NCBI GenBank assembly: GCA_016281675.1
Contig: JAEEJD010000045.1
Location: 1-6,677 of the forward strand
Direction of reading: 5' to 3'
Length of the DNA stretch: 6,677 bases
Source: Lachnospiraceae bacterium
GTDB taxonomy: Bacteria; Bacillota_A; Clostridia; Lachnospirales; Lachnospiraceae
Shown here: positions 1 to 5,687 of the stretch, piece after piece
How the letters are laid out: every line of letters begins with the position of its first letter
Numbering within the stretch: position 1 is the stretch's first letter
Notes under the pieces: generated by a model
What the model saw: the letters and a program-made list of their open reading frames with translations, nothing else
Database searches by the model: none
Told to the model about the DNA's origin: nothing
Position numbers and translations under genes: made by a program

Positions 1-40
1 CCGTTCCGAATTGTCTTCCTATCGTGATTATCGATCTCAA
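1..40 (-). CDS. 5' fragment of a cytidylate-kinase-like protein, TTG start, cut by the window edge
   Basis: Only 13 codons are inside the window, reading L(M)RSIITIGRQFGT. The segment ITIGRQFG followed by a small residue is the usual N-terminus of the cytidylate-kinase-like family (P-loop nucleotide kinases related to Cmk), where this glycine-rich stretch binds the ATP phosphates. The TTG at 38-40 is chosen because a GGAGG site lies 7 bases upstream of it, and no ATG or GTG occurs in frame at a sensible distance. A promoter and the preceding ilvC terminator are both placed as expected for the first gene of a new unit. Another P-loop kinase is possible because so little is visible. The family call rests on motif memory, not a search. 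Confidence 0.55.
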   Translation of the reverse strand, partial: MRSIITIGRQFGT

Positions 41-47
41 TATGTAT

Positions 48-52
48 CCTCC
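48..52 (-). promoter_or_regulatory. Shine-Dalgarno site fixing the TTG start
   Basis: The minus strand reads GGAGG here, 7 bases before the TTG at 38-40. It is the main evidence that a gene starts at the left edge despite the non-ATG codon. Confidence 0.6.
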
Positions 53-81
53 GTTATCTAAAAAACAACGTATCTGAGAAT

Positions 82-110
82 ATTTTAATCCCTAACGGCT
101 CAATTCACAA
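82..110 (-). promoter_or_regulatory. Predicted sigma-A promoter for the left-edge gene
   Basis: On the minus strand a -35 box TTGTGA (105-110) is followed by a 17-base spacer and a -10 box TAAAAT (82-87). These match the consensus at 4 of 6 and 5 of 6 positions. Transcription would begin near position 75, giving a leader of roughly 35 bases that contains the GGAGG site. The promoter lies just past the ilvC terminator, as expected for an independent unit. Confidence 0.5.
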
Positions 111-120
111 GGCATGATAC

Positions 121-159
121 AAAAAAAGGGCCTTCGAAATGTTGTATCGAAAGCCCTTT
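121..159 (-). terminator. Intrinsic terminator of the ilv cluster
   Basis: On the minus strand, starting 24 bases after the ilvC stop, a 13-pair stem (arms 147-159 and 125-137, 9-base loop) is followed by a U-run at 121-127, of which 121-124 lie outside the stem. The stem includes one position (132/152) that is a G-U pair in minus-strand RNA but a C-A mismatch in plus-strand RNA. Only the minus side has a U-tract. Both points indicate termination of leftward transcription from ilvC. Confidence 0.9.
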
Positions 160-183
160 ATTCCATAATTTACGAAACGGTCA

Positions 184-1203
184 TCAGTTGTTGATGAGCT
201 TGTCGTCTTCGTTATTCCAGGAGTAAAGCTTACGAACTTCCTCGCCGACCTTCTCGGAAGGATGCTCCGCTGCAAGCTTTCTCATAGCGTTGAAGTGTAC
301 CTTTCTTCCTGCGGGAGACATATCGAGAAGGAATTCCTTTGCGAATGTACCATCCTGAATGTCGGAAAGGATCTTCTTCATTGCTTTTCTTGTCTCGTCC
401 GTTATGATCTTGGGACCTGTTACGTAATCGCCGTATTCTGCGGTGTTTGAAATGGAATATCTCATTCCGGCAAATCCCGACTGATAAATAAGGTCAACGA
501 TAAGCTTCATCTCATGGATACACTCGAAATATGCGTTCCTCTCATCGTATCCTGCTTCAACCAAAGTCTCGAAACCTGCCTGCATAAGTGCGCACACACC
601 ACCGCAAAGGACTGCCTGCTCACCGAAAAGGTCTGTTTCGGTCTCTGTACGGAATGTTGTCTCAAGAACGCCGGCTCTTGCTCCGCCGATGGCAAGTGAA
701 TATGCAAGCGCCATATCAAGAGCTTTGCCTGTTGCATCCTGCTCAACGGCAACAAGACAAGGAACACCCTTACCTGCCTGGTATTCACTTCTTACGGTAT
801 GGCCGGGGCCTTTGGGTGCGACCATCGTAACGTCGATATCCTTGGGAGGCTTGATGCATCCGAAATGAATATTGAAACCGTGAGCGAACATGAGCATATT
901 ACCTGCCTCAAGGTTGGGCTCGATATCCTTTTTATACATATCCGCCTGAAGTTCATCGTTGATCAGGATCATTATGATGTCGGCCTTCTTTGCCGCTTCG
1001 GCAGCGGTATAAACCTTAAATCCCTGCTCTTCGGCTCTCTTCCAGCTCTTGGAACCTTCGTAAAGTCCGATAATGACATTGCATCCGCTCTCTTTTGCAT
1101 TAAGAGCATGAGCGTGTCCCTGGCTGCCGTAACCGATCACGGCAATTGTCTTTCCTTCGAGCATTGACAGATTACAGTCTTCCTGATAAAAAATCCTTTG
1201 CAT
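184..1203 (-). CDS. ilvC: Ketol-acid reductoisomerase (class I)
   Basis: This enzyme (EC 1.1.1.86) converts acetolactate or acetohydroxybutyrate to the 2,3-dihydroxy acid by a Mg-dependent alkyl shift and NAD(P)H reduction, the second common step of valine and isoleucine synthesis. At 339 residues it has the length of the short class I form. The Rossmann motif [12 protein letters not shown] lies at 24-35. The C-terminal helical domain carries the metal and substrate residues expected from characterised class I enzymes: D191 and E195 (in DLFGEQ), E227, E231 and S252. H108 and K131 match the conserved polar active-site residues. In the cofactor loop after the second strand (GLYEGSKSW, 46-54), Tyr48 replaces the Arg or Lys common in NADPH enzymes, while S51, K52 and S53 remain. 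The ATG has AGGAGGA at 1210-1216, 6 bases upstream. It lies 29 bases after ilvN2 and ends before a terminator, so it is the last gene of the cluster. Confidence 0.97.
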   Translation of the reverse strand: MQRIFYQEDCNLSMLEGKTIAVIGYGSQGHAHALNAKESGCNVIIGLYEGSKSWKRAEEQGFKVYTAAEAAKKADIIMILINDELQADMYKKDIEPNLEAGNMLMFAHGFNIHFGCIKPPKDIDVTMVAPKGPGHTVRSEYQAGKGVPCLVAVEQDATGKALDMALAYSLAIGGARAGVLETTFRTETETDLFGEQAVLCGGVCALMQAGFETLVEAGYDERNAYFECIHEMKLIVDLIYQSGFAGMRYSISNTAEYGDYVTGPKIITDETRKAMKKILSDIQDGTFAKEFLLDMSPAGRKVHFNAMRKLAAEHPSEKVGEEVRKLYSWNNEDDKLINN

Positions 1204-1232
1204 TACATGTCCTCCTGGTATATTGATTTATT

Positions 1233-1742
1233 CTAAACCGTACTATCGTTAAAAGTCACAACACCGTCGCTTCCTCGACGAAGTCCCGCAATACCGGTTC
1301 TTGCGATCTCAAGTATCTCGTAATCGCTGAGCATTTCTATGAATGCGTTTACTTTGGGTTGGTCACCGGTGAGTTCGATTATCATGGAGTCTTTCGTAAT
1401 ATCGATTATGTTGGATCTGAACACTCCGCAAACAGTCACAAGCGACTGACGTTTTTCCTCACCGACCTTAACCTTTATAAGTACAAGTTCTCTGTATACC
1501 GAATCTTCAGGCTCGAGAACCCTTATATCTCTGACATCAATGAGCTTTCCGACCTGCTTCTCGATCTGTTCGAGAATGTTCTCATCACCGCTTGTTACGA
1601 TCGTGATCCTGGTATATCTGGGATCTGCCGTAATTCCGGCGGTAATACTCTCTATATTATATCCGCGTCTTGAGAACAGTCCCGATATCCTTGAAAGAAC
1701 ACCCGAAGTGTTATCTACTATAAGCTGAATGACTTTGATCAT
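1233..1742 (-). CDS. ilvN: Acetohydroxyacid synthase small (regulatory) subunit, second copy
   Basis: A 169-residue regulatory subunit that would bind the catalytic subunit IlvB, activate it and confer feedback inhibition by branched-chain amino acids. An N-terminal ACT domain (about 1-75) includes NTSGVLSRISGLFSRRGYNIES, with N11, G14 and N29 at positions corresponding to the valine-site residues of E. coli IlvH. The C-terminal small-subunit domain (about 80-160) ends in the typical EIARTG. The ATG at 1740-1742 is preferred over an in-frame TTG at 1773-1775: AAGGAG lies 10 bases ahead of the ATG, homologues start at MIKVIQL, and the TTG sits at or upstream of the likely transcription start. 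It shares roughly 40 percent identity (hand alignment) with the neighbouring copy. Unlike that copy it keeps the canonical RRGYNIES loop, so it looks like the more standard IlvN. It has its own promoter and sits 29 bases before ilvC. Confidence 0.93.
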   Translation of the reverse strand: MIKVIQLIVDNTSGVLSRISGLFSRRGYNIESITAGITADPRYTRITIVTSGDENILEQIEKQVGKLIDVRDIRVLEPEDSVYRELVLIKVKVGEEKRQSLVTVCGVFRSNIIDITKDSMIIELTGDQPKVNAFIEMLSDYEILEIARTGIAGLRRGSDGVVTFNDSTV

Positions 1743-1752
1743 ATTCTGATTA

Positions 1753-1758
1753 CTCCTT
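1753..1758 (-). promoter_or_regulatory. Shine-Dalgarno site fixing the ilvN2 start
   Basis: The minus strand reads AAGGAG, 10 bases before the ATG at 1740-1742. The site lies downstream of the alternative TTG codon, so it can only serve the ATG. This is the reason for the 169-residue rather than the 180-residue version. Confidence 0.75.
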
Positions 1759-1777
1759 ACTTTTTGCCACGCCAACC

Positions 1778-1806
1778 ATTGTAGCTTTTTGATTTTTCCT
1801 TGTCAA
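1778..1806 (-). promoter_or_regulatory. Internal sigma-A promoter driving ilvN2-ilvC
   Basis: On the minus strand there is a perfect -35 box TTGACA (1801-1806), exactly 17 bases of A-rich spacer (1784-1800) and a -10 box TACAAT (1778-1783), 5 of 6 matches. It begins 7 bases after the ilvN1 stop. The start of transcription would fall near 1770-1772, giving a leader of about 30 bases with the AAGGAG site in the middle. This is the best promoter match I found in the window, and it lies in the only long gap (71 bases) inside the ilv gene set. Its position suggests ilvN2 and ilvC can be made independently of ilvB-ilvN1. Activity is inferred from sequence only. Confidence 0.75.
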
Positions 1807-1813
1807 TGAAAGC

Positions 1814-2299
1814 TTAATCGGAAAGCGAACATTTTTGAAGAGCCAGTGTTCCGGTTCTGGCAACTTCTATTATCGCAACACCCTTTAACATATTAAGAAG
1901 CGTTGCCGTTTTATCGGGAGTATCGCATATCTGTATCATCATCAGATTCTTGGACATATCGACGATCTGTGCATCAAGGATCTCGCATATCTCCATGATC
2001 TCACGCCTGTTGGCCTTTGTGTATTTCACTTTTACCAGCATGAGTTCGCGGGAGACGCTTTCTTCTTCGGAAAAAGTCTTGATCTTTATGACATCGATCT
2101 TCTTATTCAGCTGTTTTTCGATCTGTTCGAGCGTCGATTTCTCGCCCGAGCTTACTATGGTAATGCACGAAACAGCGGGATCATCCGTCTCACCGACCGC
2201 AAGTGAATCGATATTAAAACACCTTCTGGCGAACAGTCCGCTCACTTTTGAAAGAACACCGGATCTGTTCTCAACAAGAACCGAATACAATCTTTTCAT
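1814..2299 (-). CDS. ilvN: Acetohydroxyacid synthase small (regulatory) subunit, first copy
   Basis: A 161-residue regulatory subunit, close to the usual length of about 160. The ACT domain (about 1-75) contains NRSGVLSKVSGLFARRCFNIDS, with N11, G14 and N29 kept at the effector site. Cys27-Phe28 replaces the Gly-Tyr of the canonical RRGYNIES loop, so effector binding may differ. The C-terminal small-subunit domain ends EVARTG at about 145-150, followed by a short tail. The ATG has AAGGA 6 bases upstream (2306-2310). It begins 22 bases after the ilvB stop, so it is the natural partner encoded with that catalytic subunit. A 71-base gap containing a promoter separates it from the second small-subunit gene. 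It is a full-length intact paralogue, not a broken duplicate: the ACT core is well conserved between the two while the C-terminal halves have diverged strongly. Confidence 0.92.
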   Translation of the reverse strand: MKRLYSVLVENRSGVLSKVSGLFARRCFNIDSLAVGETDDPAVSCITIVSSGEKSTLEQIEKQLNKKIDVIKIKTFSEEESVSRELMLVKVKYTKANRREIMEICEILDAQIVDMSKNLMMIQICDTPDKTATLLNMLKGVAIIEVARTGTLALQKCSLSD

Positions 2300-2321
2300 A
2301 ACTAATCCTTTACGTCACAAT

Positions 2322-3935
2322 CTATTTGACAACATCCTGCGGATCGAGAATACATTCCATAAGACCCGGACCGGGACTACCCAGGAATTCGTCGATCATA
2401 GCGTCCATGCCGGTATTGTTCTTCATCAGATAGTATGGAATCCCGTACGCTTCCGCAATCTTACCGAGATCGGGGAGTTTCCCGAGATCTACCATAGAAT
2501 AAGCGTTATACGTATTGTGCTGGTATTCACGTACGAGACCGAGATATCCGTTGTTGAACACAACAATCTTAATCGGAATGTTGTTCTGCATCATCGTGGC
2601 AAGTTCGTTCATCGCCATTTGGAATGAACCGTCTCCGCACACGGCTACAACCTGACGTTTCGGATCCGCCTTTTTGGCACCGATCGCCGCAGGTATCGAA
2701 TAACCCATGGTTCCCATTCCGCCGCTTGTAAGGAAACGTCCGGACTTGGCATGATAATACATGCATGACCACATCTGATTCTGCCCTACATCCGCAACGT
2801 AAACCGCATTCTTATCAAGCTTTTTCGAAATTGCGGAAACAAACTTAGCGGGATCAACGAAGTTTTTGCGGGGTGATTTTCTCCCCTTCTCTTCCGATCT
2901 GTATTTATCAAGTTTCTTCAACCATCCGGTAAAATCACACGATACGGTTTCTTTGGCAAGATCATTGAAGATATTCCTGATATCTCCGACTATCGGTATC
3001 GTGGGTCCGACGTTCTTGCCAATCTCGGCTGGATCGACATCGATATGGATAAGTACGGTATCCTTTGCTACAAGATCCGGCGAAGATACTGCCCTGTCGG
3101 CGATCCTGGCCCCTATGACGATGAGAAGATCGGATTCCTGCATTGCAAGATTCGCACAACGTTTTCCGTTGTTACCGATCATTCCGAAATAAAGCGGATC
3201 GTCGCTTTCCATCGCGCTGATGCCCATCATTGTTGAGACAACAGGAATATTGTATCTGTGCGAAAAATCACGAAGCTCCTTCTGCGCTCCCGAAAGGATC
3301 ACTCCGCCACCGGCGCAGATAACAGGCCTTTCGGCACGCTCAAGTTCCTTATTGACCTTACGAAGCTGTACCGCGTGTCCCTTAACCGTTGGTTTGTACG
3401 TGCGCATATTGACCGAATCGGGATATTTGAACCCGGTTATCGTTTTGTTCTGTATATCTATCGGAACATCAATAAGGACGGGACCTTTTCTTCCGGTGGA
3501 TGCTATGTGAAACGCTTCCTTCATGATACGGGGAATATCGGCGACATCTTTGATCAGATAACTGTATTTAACAAAGCTTTCGGCTGCACCTGTAATATCT
3601 GCTTCCTGAAACACATCACTTCCAAGAAGTTTTGAATCTACCTGTCCGGTTATGCATACAAGCGGAATGGAATCCGCATACGCGGTAGCTATACCCGTTA
3701 TCAGATTCGTTGCTCCCGGGCCGCTTGTCGCAACGCATACGCCGACCTTACCGGTTACTCTTGCGTACCCGCTTGCGGCATGAGCTGCGTTTTGTTCGCT
3801 TCTTACAAGTATTGAATCGATCTTTGTGTTCAGAATGCTGTTAAAGAAGGGGCAAATCGCCACTCCCGGATATCCGAACAGTGTAGTTACCCCTTCTTTT
3901 TCCAGGCATTTTACGATCGCATCGGAGCCAATCAT
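2322..3935 (-). CDS. ilvB: Acetohydroxyacid (acetolactate) synthase large catalytic subunit, variant type
   Basis: A ThDP-dependent enzyme (EC 2.2.1.6) that condenses two pyruvates, or pyruvate with 2-oxobutyrate, as the first common step of branched-chain amino acid synthesis. At 537 residues it is at the short end for the family. The N-terminal ThDP domain (about 1-165) has FGYPG at 20-24 and the catalytic Glu47 in SEQNAAHA. A central FAD/nucleotide-type domain covers about 185-320. The C-terminal ThDP domain has GDGSFQM from 434, with D435 and N462 as the Mg ligands 27 apart, as is standard. Differences from textbook AHAS: VREYQ puts Tyr471 where the specificity and herbicide-site Trp lies (Trp464 in E. 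coli AHAS II), GARIADR replaces GARFDDR, and GMIGNNG replaces the usual GMxGMHG. The adjacent small subunits and ilvC support a biosynthetic rather than a catabolic AlsS role. The start has AAGGAAGG at 3943-3950, 7 bases upstream. A strong hairpin lies just ahead of that site. Confidence 0.95.
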   Translation of the reverse strand: MIGSDAIVKCLEKEGVTTLFGYPGVAICPFFNSILNTKIDSILVRSEQNAAHAASGYARVTGKVGVCVATSGPGATNLITGIATAYADSIPLVCITGQVDSKLLGSDVFQEADITGAAESFVKYSYLIKDVADIPRIMKEAFHIASTGRKGPVLIDVPIDIQNKTITGFKYPDSVNMRTYKPTVKGHAVQLRKVNKELERAERPVICAGGGVILSGAQKELRDFSHRYNIPVVSTMMGISAMESDDPLYFGMIGNNGKRCANLAMQESDLLIVIGARIADRAVSSPDLVAKDTVLIHIDVDPAEIGKNVGPTIPIVGDIRNIFNDLAKETVSCDFTGWLKKLDKYRSEEKGRKSPRKNFVDPAKFVSAISKKLDKNAVYVADVGQNQMWSCMYYHAKSGRFLTSGGMGTMGYSIPAAIGAKKADPKRQVVAVCGDGSFQMAMNELATMMQNNIPIKIVVFNNGYLGLVREYQHNTYNAYSMVDLGKLPDLGKIAEAYGIPYYLMKNNTGMDAMIDEFLGSPGPGLMECILDPQDVVK

Positions 3936-3960
3936 AAACTAACCTTCCTTTATACTTATT

Positions 3961-3985
3961 TACCCCCGGCACCTGGCCGGGGGTA
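3961..3985 (-). promoter_or_regulatory. GC-rich intercistronic hairpin ahead of ilvB
   Basis: A perfect 10-pair inverted repeat (arms 3961-3970 and 3976-3985, each TACCCCCGGC-like, loop of 5) sits between the stop of the membrane-protein gene and the ilvB ribosome binding site. Neither side is followed by a run of U, so it is not a classic intrinsic terminator. About 10 bases separate it from the ilvB Shine-Dalgarno site. It could be a weak or factor-dependent terminator, an attenuating element, or a stem that protects or separates the two messages. The structure is certain; the role is not. Confidence 0.6.
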
Positions 3986-3996
3986 CTGTTAAGATC

Positions 3997-4674
3997 TTAT
4001 CTCTTAAAGAGTTTTGCCAGAGGTGAGATGATCGTCGAAAGATCCTTTATCGCTTTGTTGAGCGAATCGAGATCGACATCATCGATCTTCTTAACCGTAT
4101 CGTTAACGCTCTTCTCGCTTGTTGCAACAAGTGAGTTGACATTATCGAGCATTCCGTTAAGGTCAACAGCTGCAAGTTCCTGTGTACTCTTATCGAGGTT
4201 TGTTACAACGGACTGAACTTCGCCCATCATGCCGTTAACTTCTTCGATTGTAGCACTTGCTGTCGTGATAGCGGCAGAAGCTTCGGTCATTGCGCCACTT
4301 GCCTGATTGATGATCACGGTGGCATCGTCAACAACCTGTGATACTTTGGTAACTTCGTCTGTTACTGAAACAATGAGATTGTTTGCGTTTGCAACAGCGC
4401 CTTCAACCTGAGGCAGGAAGTTCTTGACAGTTACAAGCATAACGATCAGAAGAATGAGGCAAAGAACGGATGCGCATAAAGAAAAGATACTCTGAATCTT
4501 AACACGCTTCTGGGCTTCTTCGTTTTCTTTCTTCATTGCAACGAGAAGACGTGCGATTACCTGCATATCTCCGTCATTGACTTTTTCAAGCATTGATGTG
4601 ATCTCATAATCACTGAGGTTTGCTGTTCCCGTATACGGGTTTGATCCTTTTTTAGCTTCGTTGTTGTCGCTCAT
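3997..4674 (-). CDS. Unrecognised single-pass membrane protein with a long helical outer domain
   Basis: I do not recognise a named family for this 225-residue protein. Layout: a hydrophilic N-terminus with charged, probably cytoplasmic helices (about 1-60), one membrane segment at 62-83 (Leu/Ile/Val-rich, no Lys or Arg), then about 140 residues that should be outside the membrane. The outer part (about 90-200) is rich in Ala, Ser, Thr, Val and Asn with regular hydrophobic spacing, suggesting a long helix or coiled coil, loosely like the helical region of chemotaxis receptors or DUF948-type proteins. Two short similar units rich in Asp and Leu occur at about 168-183 and 198-215. The protein ends PLAKLFKR. 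There is no signal-peptidase or lipobox site, so it is probably a signal-anchored protein. The ATG at 4672-4674 is chosen over a GTG at 4732-4734 because GGAGG lies 7 bases ahead of it and the extension overlaps the predicted promoter. It sits between rluD and ilvB, and the context does not indicate a role. Confidence 0.85.
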   Translation of the reverse strand: MSDNNEAKKGSNPYTGTANLSDYEITSMLEKVNDGDMQVIARLLVAMKKENEEAQKRVKIQSIFSLCASVLCLILLIVMLVTVKNFLPQVEGAVANANNLIVSVTDEVTKVSQVVDDATVIINQASGAMTEASAAITTASATIEEVNGMMGEVQSVVTNLDKSTQELAAVDLNGMLDNVNSLVATSEKSVNDTVKKIDDVDLDSLNKAIKDLSTIISPLAKLFKR

Positions 4675-4681
4675 ATGTAAC

Positions 4682-4686
4682 CCTCC
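4682..4686 (-). promoter_or_regulatory. Shine-Dalgarno site fixing the membrane-protein start
   Basis: The minus strand reads GGAGG, 7 bases before the ATG at 4672-4674. The upstream GTG at 4732-4734 has no comparable site, so the 225-residue form is preferred over a 245-residue one. Confidence 0.75.
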
Positions 4687-4696
4687 GTTTGTATTT

Positions 4697-4724
4697 TTTA
4701 TATACTTACCGCATATAATGTCAT
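4697..4724 (-). promoter_or_regulatory. Possible promoter for the membrane-protein gene (and perhaps ilvB)
   Basis: On the minus strand ATGACA (4719-4724, 5 of 6 matches to the -35 consensus), a 16-base spacer and TATAAA (4697-4702, 5 of 6 but lacking the important final T) lie in a very AT-rich gap. Transcription would start near 4690, leaving a leader of only about 15 bases. The AT-rich background makes chance matches likely, so this is a moderate call. No other good promoter was seen between here and ilvB, so ilvB may depend on it by read-through of the hairpin. Confidence 0.4.
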
Positions 4725-4731
4725 ATTTTAC

Positions 4732-4764
4732 CACAATATGTTTTTAATAGCCATAATTATTGTG
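4732..4764. repeat. AT-rich inverted repeat between rluD and the membrane-protein gene
   Basis: Seven-base arms CACAATA (4732-4738) and TATTGTG (4758-4764) flank a 19-base AT-rich centre, just upstream of the predicted promoter and 8 bases after the rluD stop. No U-run follows, so it is unlikely to be an intrinsic terminator. It could be an operator, but a 7-base match in AT-rich DNA may be chance. Confidence 0.3.
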
Positions 4765-4772
4765 ATAAATTA

Positions 4773-5687
4773 CTAAACTTTTTGGAAGGTTTCGAGGAAC
4801 TTCCGAAAATAGTCGGGAACAGGTGCTTTAGTCTCAATATATGCATTTGTACGCGGGTGAACAAGGCCGAGAGTCTCGGCGTGAAGTGCCTGTCCCATCG
4901 TATCCACAGGGGTCTTCGCTCCCGTTCCGTAAAGAGGATCTCCGGCGACAGGATGGCCTATATAGGACATATGAACTCTTATCTGATGTGTTCTTCCGGT
5001 TTCGAGTCTGCATCTTACGAGTGTGAATCTGTCTGAGCGCTTAATAACTTCATAGTGCGTGACAGCTCTTTTTCCGGAAGGATCTACGGCCATCTTCAGT
5101 CTGTTTGACGATGATCTTCGTATAGGTTTGTCGATCGTTCCCGAATCTTCATTGATAACGCCTGTTACTATTGCGATATATTCGCGCTTTATCGTGTGTT
5201 CACGAAGCTGCTCGGCAACATTTTCATGCGCAATGTCGTTCTTGCATATTACAAGGGAACCGGTTGTATCCTTATCGATTCGGTGTACTATTCCGGGCCG
5301 CATAACACCGTTTATCCCCGACAGATTGTCGCGGCAATGGTACATGACGGCATTGACAACCGTATTGTCATAGTGCCCCGGTGCCGGATGCACCACCATT
5401 CCTTTAGGCTTGTTTATGATGAGAATATCATCGTCTTCGTAAAGAATATCAAGCGGAATGTCCTGCGGAAGAATATCCGGTATGAGTTCCGATGTTCTGA
5501 CATATATACAGTCCCCCGTTTTGACGCGGTAACTTGATTTTACCTGCGATCCGTTAACGGTCAGATCAGAGCTTTCTATGAGCTTTTGAACATATGAACG
5601 CGAAAAGTCGGCAAGTACGCTTCTGACATACCTGTCGACCCTGTCGTTCTCATAGTCCTCTTCTACTATCAGTGTGTATTCTTTCAT
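4773..5687 (-). CDS. rluD: RluD/RluA-family 23S rRNA pseudouridine synthase
   Basis: The enzyme isomerises specific uridines in large-subunit rRNA to pseudouridine; E. coli RluD acts on helix 69 of 23S rRNA. At 304 residues it has normal length. An S4 RNA-binding domain (about 14-75, with SRSYVQKLIESSDLTVNG) precedes the catalytic domain. That domain contains NKPKGMVVHPAPGH (92-105) and the signature HRIDKDTTG (135-143), where D138 is the catalytic aspartate. The later GRTHQIRVHM motif is also present. The ATG at 5685-5687 shares one base with the lspA TAA (TAATG), and no strong Shine-Dalgarno is present, so it probably depends on translational coupling. A TTG-started form 14 residues longer would overlap lspA and lacks family support. 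The exact target (RluD versus RluA/RluC type) is not proven; the S4 domain and length fit RluD, as does the common lspA neighbour in Firmicutes. Confidence 0.92.
   Translation of the reverse strand: MKEYTLIVEEDYENDRVDRYVRSVLADFSRSYVQKLIESSDLTVNGSQVKSSYRVKTGDCIYVRTSELIPDILPQDIPLDILYEDDDILIINKPKGMVVHPAPGHYDNTVVNAVMYHCRDNLSGINGVMRPGIVHRIDKDTTGSLVICKNDIAHENVAEQLREHTIKREYIAIVTGVINEDSGTIDKPIRRSSSNRLKMAVDPSGKRAVTHYEVIKRSDRFTLVRCRLETGRTHQIRVHMSYIGHPVAGDPLYGTGAKTPVDTMGQALHAETLGLVHPRTNAYIETKAPVPDYFRKFLETFQKV

Noticed and set aside
71..90. A possible CodY-like site in the AT-rich stretch before the left-edge gene
   Set aside because: It differs from the AATTTTCWGAAAATT consensus at too many positions to support.
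51..98. A 6-base inverted repeat (CCGTTA / TAACGG) around the left-edge promoter
   Set aside because: The arms are short and far apart, and one lies upstream of the predicted transcription start, so no RNA structure forms; chance is likely.
1201..1208. A minimal start-stop reading frame (ATG-TAA overlapping the ilvC ATG)
   Set aside because: The upstream ATG is only one base from the AGGAGGA site, too close for initiation, so it is probably chance.
1743..1775. An 11-residue N-terminal extension of ilvN2 from a TTG codon
   Set aside because: The TTG lies at or upstream of the predicted transcription start and has no nearby Shine-Dalgarno, while the ATG at 1740-1742 has AAGGAG and matches the family start.
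1950..2627. A long plus-strand open frame opposite ilvN1 and ilvB
   Set aside because: It runs antisense to two well-supported genes, crosses their boundary, and has no recognisable protein motifs; it is a shadow frame.
4675..4734. A 20-residue extension of the membrane protein from a GTG codon
   Set aside because: It covers the predicted promoter and AT-rich spacer, and the strong GGAGG site serves the downstream ATG.
4687..4772. A T-box or amino-acid leader controlling the ilv genes
   Set aside because: The gap is too short for a T-box, and no conserved T-box sequence or terminator/antiterminator pair with a U-run is visible here or ahead of ilvB.
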